DNA of 64,000 nucleotides from Clostridia bacterium. GTDB lineage: Bacteria > Bacillota > Clostridia > Christensenellales > Christensenellaceae. The stretch spans positions 1 through 64,000 of the forward strand of contig JAFXKX010000017.1 of the NCBI GenBank assembly GCA_017531505.1, read 5' to 3'. A program made the translations under genes and the position numbers. This document shows positions 32,973-41,072 of the stretch, one piece after another (position 1 is the first letter of the stretch; each line of letters opens with the position of its first letter). The notes under the pieces were generated by a model. The model searched no databases. It had not been told where the DNA came from and saw nothing but the letters and a program-made list of their open reading frames with translations.

Positions 32973-34217
32973 TTATTCACTTGATTTATTGCGCAATTTA
33001 TAATTCCGGCCAAAATCCACTATCATCGTCACACCGGTCTCCGGCGTGCTCTCTGCGCGGATCTTACCACCATGCTGCTCTGCGATCGCCTTTGCAATGG
33101 CCAGTCCCAATCCGTAACCACCGGTTTCTCTGTCTCTTGCCTCGTCGGCGCGGTAGAATCGGTCAAAAATACGGCTTAGCTTCTCTTTGGGGATCATTGT
33201 CGCCGATGCATTGTTCACAGACAGTTCTGTGCCATGCAGGCTCACACGGATCTCACCGCCCTGCAGCGAATGTTTGCAGGCATTGTCCAACAATATAAGC
33301 AGCAGATGCTCGAGTTCTCTGGCATTGCCCCACAACTGTATACCTTCATCGATCTCGGTCACAATGCCAAATCCCTTTTCATATGCTACCGCCTCAAAAG
33401 GCAATGTGCTCTGCAGCACCAATTCGCTCATATTGACCTCGTCCATAATGAGCGGTTCGCGTCCTTCATCCGATTTTGCAAGGAACAGCATATTTTCCAC
33501 CAGTTCTTTCATGCGCTCTGCCTCGGTACGGATGTGTTCCACCCATTTACGTTGGTTTGGTATCTGGTTTTCCCCGGCCAACAATAGACCTGTATGGGCC
33601 AGAATGATGGTCAGCGGCGTCTTGATCTCATGGGATGCATCTGCAACAAATTGGCTCTGCCGTTCCCATGCCTGCTCTACCGGGCGGATAGATACAACTG
33701 CCAACAGCCATGCCAGCAGCAATACCACGCCCAGACCGCTTACCAATATCACCACACCGATACCGATATAGCTACGATGCTGGTCCAGTTCTGTAGAGAT
33801 ATCCGCAAAGGCAATACGCAGACCCGAATCGGTATGCATACGCACATAACGCAGCTGCAGATGGTTGATCGTTCCCTGATCCTTTTTTGCTTCGGAAGCG
33901 ACCTGGATCGCGTCGCCCATCATGTCAGTCGATATTTCGGTATAATGCTGTATACCCGTCAGGATCACACGGCCCTGTTTGTCTATCTTCACACAAAAAC
34001 CGGGGGCTATATTCCGCTGTTCGGTACGGTTGCTGCCGCTCATCTGCGCATCACCTACCGCATAGCCCCGTTCCAATACCATTTGCAGCTGGTTATATCC
34101 CTCTTGTTCGCGCTTATAATACATACTGTATGTGTAGGCGCATAAAATGGACAAAAACACCAGAAAAATCAAACTGGCATTGATGAATACAAATTTTCTA
34201 CGCAGTTTCTTAATCAT
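32973..34217 (-). CDS. Sensor histidine kinase (414 aa)
   Basis: Membrane kinase with helices at ~8-30 (FVFINASLIFLVFLSILCAYTYSMY) and ~155-178 (GIGVVILVSGLGVVLLLAWLL) bounding an extracytoplasmic sensor of ~125 residues. The H-box is FVADASHEIKTPLTIILAH (~202-220, phosphorylated His in SHEIKTP). The N-box is HLLLILLDNACKHS, and the G-boxes are YGLGLAIAKAIAEQHGG. No HAMP domain is obvious. It overlaps its response regulator gene by 8 bases. The signal is unknown. Confidence 0.93.
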   Translation of the reverse strand: MIKKLRRKFVFINASLIFLVFLSILCAYTYSMYYKREQEGYNQLQMVLERGYAVGDAQMSGSNRTEQRNIAPGFCVKIDKQGRVILTGIQHYTEISTDMMGDAIQVASEAKKDQGTINHLQLRYVRMHTDSGLRIAFADISTELDQHRSYIGIGVVILVSGLGVVLLLAWLLAVVSIRPVEQAWERQSQFVADASHEIKTPLTIILAHTGLLLAGENQIPNQRKWVEHIRTEAERMKELVENMLFLAKSDEGREPLIMDEVNMSELVLQSTLPFEAVAYEKGFGIVTEIDEGIQLWGNARELEHLLLILLDNACKHSLQGGEIRVSLHGTELSVNNASATMIPKEKLSRIFDRFYRADEARDRETGGYGLGLAIAKAIAEQHGGKIRAESTPETGVTMIVDFGRNYKLRNKSSE

Positions 34218-34890
34218 CGCATTCTTCTTCCAATCGATAGCCTACCTTGCGAATCGTCTTGATTTTTGCATCAGACCCCAAAAACTGAAGTTTCTTTCGC
34301 AGGAAGGAAATGTACGCCTCTACATTATTGTCATCCGCATCTGCATCGGCACCCCATACCTTAACGATGATATCCTCCTTTGGGATAATCACTTTGGGTT
34401 TGCTGATAAGCAGGCGGAATATTTCAAACTCTTTATATGCCAGATGCAGGGATTTTTCTCCGCAGCTCAGCGTATGCATCGATAAATTCAGAGACAGATT
34501 TGCAAAAGAGATCTCGTTAAATATTACATCACCCTGTCTGCGCAGCATCGCCCGGATACGCGCGGTCAGTTCTTCCGGAGAGAAAGGCTTGGTCATATAG
34601 TCATCCGCACCACAGTCCAACCCTTTTACCTTATCGCCCACGCCATCTTTCGCTGTCAGCAGCAGGATCGGCACTTTATTTTTTTGCATACGCAGACTAC
34701 GCACCACTTCAAACCCGTTCATGCCGGGCAGCATCACATCCAGCACTACAGCATCGTAAGCATTGCTCATGGCATACTCAAAACCATCGACACCGTCAAA
34801 TACAACGTCTACCTTATAGTTCTGTTCCAACATAAGTTGGTGCAGTGCCTCTGCCAAAAGTTTTTCATCTTCCACGATCAATATCCGCAT
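34210..34890 (-). CDS. OmpR/PhoB-type response regulator (226 aa)
   Basis: The receiver domain begins MRILIVEDEKLLAEAL with phospho-acceptor Asp in AVVLDVMLPGMNG (~51) and conserved Lys in MTKPFSPEEL. The C-terminal winged helix ends in EAYISFLRKKLQFLGSDAKIKTIRKVGYRLEE. The start is set to ATG 34890 because the receiver begins there. It forms a two-component operon with the kinase at 32973-34217. Confidence 0.94.
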   Translation of the reverse strand: MRILIVEDEKLLAEALHQLMLEQNYKVDVVFDGVDGFEYAMSNAYDAVVLDVMLPGMNGFEVVRSLRMQKNKVPILLLTAKDGVGDKVKGLDCGADDYMTKPFSPEELTARIRAMLRRQGDVIFNEISFANLSLNLSMHTLSCGEKSLHLAYKEFEIFRLLISKPKVIIPKEDIIVKVWGADADADDNNVEAYISFLRKKLQFLGSDAKIKTIRKVGYRLEEECDD

Positions 34891-34939
34891 AACTAACCTC
34901 GCCTTGCGTATCTGCAAAAATATTACTAAAATTTATATT

Positions 34940-34968
34940 ATTATAGCACAAAAAGCGGAGAGTACCAA
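34940..34968 (-). promoter_or_regulatory. Promoter of the second two-component operon
   Basis: On the minus strand TTGGTA (34968-34963) and TATAAT (34945-34940) are 17 bases apart. The -35 region lies inside the terminator hairpin of the htrA operon. Confidence 0.65.
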
Positions 34969-34986
34969 AGGTATCTCCGCTTTTTT
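34948..34986 (-). terminator. Terminator after the htrA-like gene
   Basis: On the minus strand GCGGAGATACC pairs with GGTACTCTCCGC with a one-base bulge, flanked by A/T runs on both sides. Confidence 0.75.
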
Positions 34987-34988
34987 TG

Positions 34989-36458
34989 TCAATAGGTGAC
35001 CATTCGATTCATATCTCCGACCACCACATTAAATTCCTTGACTTCGCCGTTTCTCCAGACGGTCAGTGTCAGCAGATCGCCGGGCGTGCTGCGAGCAATG
35101 GCATCTACTAATATTTGCTGTGTAGTCACTTGTACGCCGTTACAGCGAACGATCACATCGCCGATCTCCAGCCCTGCCTCTCTTGCAGTGCTGCCAGCCA
35201 TAAATTCATCGATCAATGCACCCTGCGGCAGTTGTTTTTCTGCTGCTTTGTCGACATCCAGGAAGTAGAACAAAATACCGATGCCCGGGCGTTTGACCGA
35301 ACCGTTTTGTATAATAGACAATGCTACCTGCCCTGCAATATCCATCGGGATCGCAAACCCCAGACCCTCGGAATTGATCGCCTGCCCATATTCATCATAA
35401 GACGAAATCACACTTTTCAGCGTGACCACGCCGATGACCTCCCCTTGTGCATTGAGCAGCGGACCGCCGCTGTTGCCGGGGTTTACTGCAGTATCGATCT
35501 GCAAAAAGCTTTGTGTAGAGTTATTGTAACTGAGCTGACGGTTTACATAACTGACATAGCCTACCGTAACACTGCCTGTCAGATTGGCATCTGCACCTGC
35601 AGGGTTGCCCATCGCCACTGCCAGTTCGCCCACCTGCGTCTCGGCAGAATTGCCCAGCGCCGCAGGCTTCAGGCCTGTACGTTCTATCTTGAGCACCGCC
35701 AGATCCATCGTAGCATCTCCGCCTACAAATCTTGCAGCGTATTCCTCTTCCTGCCCGTCAAATGATACGGTATACGCGCTTCCCGATGCGACAACATGGA
35801 AATTGGTCAAAATATACCCATCCGCATGGATCACAAAGCCGGTACCGCGGCTGATCAGCTGCTGTTCTTCCTCTACCGTTTCATACGCATTGATGCCTAC
35901 CACACTCTCGCGCAGCTGCGCAGCGATCTCGGGCACCGGGTTTACGGTATTGCTGATCACAGGGGCTTCTCCACCGATCTGGCTGATCGACGGGTCTGCA
36001 GGATAATCGTCTTCCTTTATAACGGGGGCCTGCATTTCTTCTTCCCAATCCTCCCAGATATCGGACAGATCGTTATCATATCCACCGCCATATACCAGCG
36101 GTGCGATCACACCCACGCCAAAGATGCAGCCAACCGTCATGCACGCCAGCATGACAGCAATGATCGCCACTACTTTCCAGCTGCGCTTTTTCTTGGACTG
36201 CACAGGAGGCGCCTGCATTTCTGCATCTGCCTTAGGCGCTGCATAATAGGCCGTATATGCGCTGCTTTTTTTGCGTCTCTTTTCGCGGATAGGCGGCATA
36301 GGCATGATCCCGGACTGCGGCTGCTGTACATTCGATGCCGTTTGCTGCGCCTGCATCGCTGCCCAAGCGGCCTGTTCCGTATCCTGTTTTGCAATTTGCT
36401 GCGCCTGTGCTGCAGCCTGCTGCTGAAGTTCTGTATTGTCTTGTCCGTTATGCTGCAT
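34989..36458 (-). CDS. HtrA/DegP-type S1C serine protease (489 aa)
   Basis: A membrane-anchored protease for misfolded exported proteins. A long Gln/Ala-rich cytoplasmic tail (~1-95) precedes one helix (~96-118, VVAIIAVMLACMTVGCIFGVGV). The trypsin-like domain has His in TNFHVVASG, Asp in DATMDLAVLKI and Ser in VNPGNSGGPLLNAQG. One PDZ domain (GALIDEFMAGSTAREAGLEIGDVIVRCNGVQV) ends the protein. It is 11 bases downstream of a histidine kinase and is the third gene of an RR-HK-HtrA operon, as in envelope-stress systems. Confidence 0.94.
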   Translation of the reverse strand: MQHNGQDNTELQQQAAAQAQQIAKQDTEQAAWAAMQAQQTASNVQQPQSGIMPMPPIREKRRKKSSAYTAYYAAPKADAEMQAPPVQSKKKRSWKVVAIIAVMLACMTVGCIFGVGVIAPLVYGGGYDNDLSDIWEDWEEEMQAPVIKEDDYPADPSISQIGGEAPVISNTVNPVPEIAAQLRESVVGINAYETVEEEQQLISRGTGFVIHADGYILTNFHVVASGSAYTVSFDGQEEEYAARFVGGDATMDLAVLKIERTGLKPAALGNSAETQVGELAVAMGNPAGADANLTGSVTVGYVSYVNRQLSYNNSTQSFLQIDTAVNPGNSGGPLLNAQGEVIGVVTLKSVISSYDEYGQAINSEGLGFAIPMDIAGQVALSIIQNGSVKRPGIGILFYFLDVDKAAEKQLPQGALIDEFMAGSTAREAGLEIGDVIVRCNGVQVTTQQILVDAIARSTPGDLLTLTVWRNGEVKEFNVVVGDMNRMVTY

Positions 36459-36469
36459 ATATCCACCCT

Positions 36470-37933
36470 TTAACGTTTATGCGTATTTTTTCCTTCCTGA
36501 TGCGCTGCCAACGGCAAGGTAAATGTAAATACCGTGCCCAGTCCTTGCTGTGAACTGACGCGAATCTGCTCGTCATGGCGATTGATGATCTCTTTGACAA
36601 TAGATAATCCGATCCCTGTCCCCGGTGTTTTGCGGTTGTGGGATTTATCCACCTTAAAGAACCGGTCAAAAATATACTTGATATCCTCCTCGGGGATGAT
36701 CTTGCCCGAATTGGAAATATTGATCTGCACCTTCCCGGAAGTGACGGTCGTCCACAATTTGACGCTGCCGCCTTCTCCGCAGAACTTGACTGCATTATCC
36801 AGCAGGTTAATGACTACCTGCATAATACGGTCTGCATCCGCCGTGACCATGGTGCGTGTCTCCGGCAAATCTACCGCCAGATCGATATGTTTTTCTTCGA
36901 TCTTATCAATAAAGTTAATGATGCAGCGGCGTATCAACTCATTGACATCCCAATCCGTCTTGTTGAGTACGAACTGATCCGACTCTATGCGTACCAGATC
37001 CAGCAAATCTACGATCAGGCTATTCATACGCCGTGTTTCAGAGAGCACGATGGACAGATAGGTCTGATGTTCTTGCGGGGGGATCGTGCCGTCCTGCATC
37101 CCCTGAATAAATCCCTGAATTGCCGTCAGCGGGCTTTTGAGTTCATGCGACACATTGCCCACAAAACTGGAACGGGTATCTTCGTATTTTTTGAGATCCT
37201 GTGCCATGGCATTGAACGTCTCTGTCAATTGGCCGATCTCACCCTTGTCCGTCACCTCGATCTCCTGATCAAAGTTACCTTTTGCCAATTCCTTTGCCGC
37301 GCGATTCATTTGATACAACGGTTTGGAAATACGCCGCGACAATTCAAATGTCACAATGCCCGAAAGCAGCAGCACGATGACCACACCGGCAACCGTCGCC
37401 TGTTGGATATGCCGCACTGTATCTGCCACGCCCTGGACCTGGCCGTTTACAAATATGGTGCCGATCGTTGCCTCGCCGCGACAAATTGCCGCCGCCACCG
37501 TCACTACCGGAGTGTAGTACATATTGCCGATCTCATATATCGCATAGGCAATTTCTCCGGAATGCAGATTGCCCACCAGTACCTCACGGTTCTGCCGGGC
37601 ATAATCTGCGTATCCACTGTACGCCGCATCATAATTCAGTTCGATCACGATCTTGTCATAGGCATCCGCGATCTGCACCGACCCGCTTTTGGTCTGTGCC
37701 ATCTGGCTGATGTATGCAAACAGCGCTTCATCCGTTTCCCCGGTCTCGTAATACTGGGTAAACGCATTTTGTATCATACTGCATCGGTCATGCAATGAAA
37801 GCACCGTCTCCGCCAACGCCTGTTTGCGCAGGCGGGATATCGCAATGACATTGACAAGAATTGCCGCCACCAGCAAAAGCGCGATAAATGTCGCCCAAAT
37901 GCGCGCAAACAATGTTCTGTATCGAAACATCAT
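36470..37933 (-). CDS. Sensor histidine kinase with HAMP domain (487 aa)
   Basis: Helices at ~10-30 (IWATFIALLLVAAILVNVIAI) and ~183-203 (ATVAGVVIVLLLSGIVTFELS) flank an extracytoplasmic sensor. A HAMP domain follows (RISKPLYQMNRAAKELAKGNFDQ). The H-box is FVGNVSHELKSPLTAIQGF, the N-box is QVVINLLDNAVKFC, and the G-box is TPGTGIGLSIVKEIINRH. Its start codon overlaps the regulator's stop (ATGA). The architecture is that of PhoR/VicK-like kinases; the signal is unknown. Confidence 0.94.
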   Translation of the reverse strand: MMFRYRTLFARIWATFIALLLVAAILVNVIAISRLRKQALAETVLSLHDRCSMIQNAFTQYYETGETDEALFAYISQMAQTKSGSVQIADAYDKIVIELNYDAAYSGYADYARQNREVLVGNLHSGEIAYAIYEIGNMYYTPVVTVAAAICRGEATIGTIFVNGQVQGVADTVRHIQQATVAGVVIVLLLSGIVTFELSRRISKPLYQMNRAAKELAKGNFDQEIEVTDKGEIGQLTETFNAMAQDLKKYEDTRSSFVGNVSHELKSPLTAIQGFIQGMQDGTIPPQEHQTYLSIVLSETRRMNSLIVDLLDLVRIESDQFVLNKTDWDVNELIRRCIINFIDKIEEKHIDLAVDLPETRTMVTADADRIMQVVINLLDNAVKFCGEGGSVKLWTTVTSGKVQINISNSGKIIPEEDIKYIFDRFFKVDKSHNRKTPGTGIGLSIVKEIINRHDEQIRVSSQQGLGTVFTFTLPLAAHQEGKNTHKR

Positions 37934-38625
37934 TTCACCTCTGCTTCGTTTACCTCAAATTTATAACCTACGCCCCATACGGTCTTGATGCTCCAGGGCT
38001 GATCTTCGCCCAGTTTCTCACGCAGACGCTTGATATGTACATCTATGGTGCGGGAATCGCCGTAGAAATCAAATTCCCATACCTTTTGCAGCAGCTGTTC
38101 ACGGGTAAACACCTTATTGGGGTGCGCTGCCAGAAAATACAACAACTCCAGCTCTTTGGGCGGTAAATCCAGCTTTTTGCCGCAATACTCTACCGTATAC
38201 TCTGCAATGGATATTTCCAGATTGGGATAGCGGATGCTCGCAGGTTCATCTGCGGTATTCTCGCTGCGGCGAATGACCGCCTTGATGCGCGCGATCAGTT
38301 CTTTGGGCTCAAAGGGTTTGACGATATAGTCATCTGCACCCAATTCCAGACCAAGCACTTTATCGATCGTATCGCCCTTTGCGGTAAGCATGATCACAGG
38401 TACGCTGCTCTGCTTACGGATCTGCTTGATCACTTCGATACCATCCATACCCGGCATCATAATATCCAACAGTACCAGATTGGGGGATTCGCTGCGGAAC
38501 ATTTCCATACCCGTCGCACCGTCATGGGCTACCTGCACATTCATTCCCTCTTTTTCCAGATAGAGGCTGATCACCTTACAAATATTTTCATCATCATCCA
38601 TCAACAGGATCATATTGTTAGCCAT
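37930..38625 (-). CDS. OmpR/PhoB-type response regulator (231 aa)
   Basis: Receiver domain with MDDDEN, phospho-Asp in LVLLDIMMPGMDG (~54) and Lys in IVKPFEPKELIARIKAV. The winged helix ends with FYGDSRTIDVHIKRLREKLGEDQPWSIKTVWGVGYKFE, as in PhoP/RegX3/WalR-type regulators. It leads the operon RR-HK-HtrA. Direct TTCACA-like repeats just upstream suggest it activates its own operon. Confidence 0.95.
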   Translation of the reverse strand: MANNMILLMDDDENICKVISLYLEKEGMNVQVAHDGATGMEMFRSESPNLVLLDIMMPGMDGIEVIKQIRKQSSVPVIMLTAKGDTIDKVLGLELGADDYIVKPFEPKELIARIKAVIRRSENTADEPASIRYPNLEISIAEYTVEYCGKKLDLPPKELELLYFLAAHPNKVFTREQLLQKVWEFDFYGDSRTIDVHIKRLREKLGEDQPWSIKTVWGVGYKFEVNEAEVK

Positions 38626-38651
38626 ATTGACCTCCCAGTGTCATTTTCACC

Positions 38652-38693
38652 ATTATACCGATATTTTGTGAACTTTTTGTGACGTTATGTGCA
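38652..38693 (-). promoter_or_regulatory. Promoter with PhoP-box-like direct repeats upstream of the RR-HK-HtrA operon
   Basis: A perfect TATAAT lies on the minus strand at 38657-38652. Three TTCACA-like hexamers follow upstream: TTCACA (38672-38667), GTCACA (38683-38678) and TGCACA (38693-38688), spaced 11 and 10 bases. Such helically phased repeats are bound by PhoP/OmpR-type regulators. Confidence 0.6.
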
Positions 38694-38705
38694 ACTTTTC
38701 GGGAA

Positions 38706-41069
38706 TTACTTCAGGGTGACCACCGTAACGCCGCCCTCACCCTCGCCATATTTACCGGCACGGAAGCTGCTCACATGGGGGTGTTTACGCAGATACTGCT
38801 GAATACCGCTGCGCAGTACCCCGGTACCCTTGCCATGAATAATCGATACTTCCTTCAACCCCGCGAGGAACGCGTCATCCAAATATTTATCCACTTCGAT
38901 CAGCGCCTCCTCCACATTATAGCCATGGAGATTGATAGAAAGAGAGACCATTTTCCGTTCCAGACTGACACTGGAGGTGCGCATGACTTTTCGGGCGGTA
39001 ACCTGCTTTGCCTGCAGGTCGCTGTAATGAATATTGAGTGTCATAATACCTGCCTGCACGCTGACCAGACCCTTGTTATCGGGAAGCGACTGTACCACAG
39101 CATCTGCACCGAGGCTGATAATATGCACTTCTTCGCCCACACGCAGTTTTTTGGGGTCGATCTTGGCGGCAGGGCTGACCGCACGCTTGGGCGGTTCGAT
39201 CTGGCGCTTGAGGCGCTCCTGCTTTTTGTTCACTTCTGCGCGCACTTTTTCGGTGGTCTTGGTCGCCTCACTTTCGGTCTGGCGACGCGTCTTACGCGCT
39301 TCTTTGAGCACCTGTTCCATCTCGTCCTTGGCCTGACGCACGATCTCGTATGCCTCCTGCCGCGCTTTTGCGATCGCTTTTTCGCGTCGCTCTTCCAAGT
39401 CTTTTTCGACTGCTTTGATCTTCTTTTCGGCTTCCTTTGCCTGCTTTTCCAGTTCCAATGCACGCTGCATACGCTGGTCTGCATCGCGACGTGTACGTTC
39501 CGCGTGCAGCATCAGGCTGTCAAATTCCAGCCGTTCTTCGCGCATAAACGCTTTGGCACGGTCGATAATATCATTTTTCAGTCCCAACCGCTTGGAGATC
39601 AAAAATGCATTGCTGGCACCTGCCACGCCCATGATCAAGCGGAACGTAGGCTGCAGCGAATTGGGGTCAAACTCCATGCTTGCATTTTCAAACCGGTCTG
39701 CTGTCATGGCATACGCCTTGATCTCGCTATAGTGGGTGGTTGCAAATACATGGGCTCCGCGGTCTGTCAATTCCGACAGTACGGCCAATGCCAATGCCGT
39801 GCCTTCCTCAGGGTCTGTACCTGCACCCATCTCATCCAGCAGCACCAGACTGCCCGCATCGGCATGCCGCAGGATATAAATAATGTTCTTCATGTGCGAG
39901 CTGAATGTAGACAGCGACTGCTCAATGCTCTGCTCATCACCGATATCTGCAAACACATCGCTAAACACGGGCAATGTACTGCCCTCGGTGGCAGGCACAA
40001 ACAAACCGCTCTGTGCCATCAGCGCAAACAACCCGATCAATTTAAGGGTGACCGTTTTACCGCCGGTATTGGGGCCGGTAATGATCAGCGTGTTAACTTC
40101 TTTGCGCACATCAACGGTAACAGGGATCACCTTATCCGCATCGATCAGCGGATGTCTGCCCGCCAATATCTGAATACGCTGTTCGGTATTCATGACAGGA
40201 CGGAACGCACGCATCTCGATACCTATCGACGCTTTTGCAAACACCAAATCCAGATATGCCAGAATTTCGATATCCTGCCGCAGTTCTGTAACCCCTGCGC
40301 CGGCAATATCGCTGAGTTCCTGCAGGATGCGGGCGATCTCCCGCTTTTCTTCCTCTTCCAGAATGCGCAGATGGTTGTTTGCCTCTACGATCCCCATCGG
40401 CTCTATAAACAGCGTCGCGCCGCTGCTGGATTGCCCATGGACCAGACCGGGGATCTGGGCACGGTATTCCTGCTTGACCGGGATAACAAAACGCCCTTCA
40501 CGCATGGTGACAATCCCTTCCTGCAGATACGCCGCCTTTTCCTTACTGCGCAATATACTGTTTAATTTTTCGCGAATGGCAGCATTCTCGCTCTTGATCT
40601 TGCGGCGAATATCCCGCAGCGTGGGCGATGCATTGTCTGCCACTTCTTCTTCACTCAAAATCGCCTGTTCGATACGGGATATCAGAATATCGTCGTACCA
40701 CAGATCTTTTGCCATCTCAGACAGGCGCTCTACCTGCCCTGCTTCCGGCTGTATCCCCTTATAAGCCCTTTTGGCAGCCTTATGCAGACGGCACACCCGC
40801 AGCAATTCCGCACAGGATAATGCTGCCCCTGCGCGCAGACGCCCCAGTTCCTCCTTGATGTCATCAAAGCCCATCATAGGATACGCTACCGAAGCCATCG
40901 TAATATGTTCTGCTTCCGCCGTCTCTTTGAGCAGATTGGCTACGGCTGCCGGTTCTCCCGAAGGCTGCAGTGTGATCGCCAATTCCGCACCCGGCGCAGA
41001 CAACGTCTTTGCCTGCAGGCGCTCTCTGATTTTATCAAAACCCAGTTTTTGAAACACCCGTTCGTCCAC
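38706..41069 (-). CDS. mutS2: Endonuclease MutS2 (787 aa)
   Basis: A MutS-family ATPase without the mismatch-recognition domain, linked to recombination control and, in Bacillus, ribosome collision rescue. The N-terminal LGFDKIRERLQAKTLS starts the core. Walker A is TGPNTGGKTVTLKLIG (~333), Walker B is LVLLDEMGAGTDPEEGTAL (~410), and FATTHYSEIKAYA follows. A ~150-residue charged coiled coil and a C-terminal Smr nuclease domain (LNIHYSDLQ, later INLHGYNVEEAL, IIHGKGTGVLR) complete it. The start is GTG 41069 behind GAGGAG. It is 3 bases after the U32 gene on the same strand. Confidence 0.96.
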   Translation of the reverse strand: MDERVFQKLGFDKIRERLQAKTLSAPGAELAITLQPSGEPAAVANLLKETAEAEHITMASVAYPMMGFDDIKEELGRLRAGAALSCAELLRVCRLHKAAKRAYKGIQPEAGQVERLSEMAKDLWYDDILISRIEQAILSEEEVADNASPTLRDIRRKIKSENAAIREKLNSILRSKEKAAYLQEGIVTMREGRFVIPVKQEYRAQIPGLVHGQSSSGATLFIEPMGIVEANNHLRILEEEEKREIARILQELSDIAGAGVTELRQDIEILAYLDLVFAKASIGIEMRAFRPVMNTEQRIQILAGRHPLIDADKVIPVTVDVRKEVNTLIITGPNTGGKTVTLKLIGLFALMAQSGLFVPATEGSTLPVFSDVFADIGDEQSIEQSLSTFSSHMKNIIYILRHADAGSLVLLDEMGAGTDPEEGTALALAVLSELTDRGAHVFATTHYSEIKAYAMTADRFENASMEFDPNSLQPTFRLIMGVAGASNAFLISKRLGLKNDIIDRAKAFMREERLEFDSLMLHAERTRRDADQRMQRALELEKQAKEAEKKIKAVEKDLEERREKAIAKARQEAYEIVRQAKDEMEQVLKEARKTRRQTESEATKTTEKVRAEVNKKQERLKRQIEPPKRAVSPAAKIDPKKLRVGEEVHIISLGADAVVQSLPDNKGLVSVQAGIMTLNIHYSDLQAKQVTARKVMRTSSVSLERKMVSLSINLHGYNVEEALIEVDKYLDDAFLAGLKEVSIIHGKGTGVLRSGIQQYLRKHPHVSSFRAGKYGEGEGGVTVVTLK

Positions 41070-41072
41070 TGT

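Noticed and set aside
38679..40565. Open frame of ~630 codons on the plus strand
   Set aside because: Antisense shadow of mutS2, which carries Walker A/B and Smr motifs.
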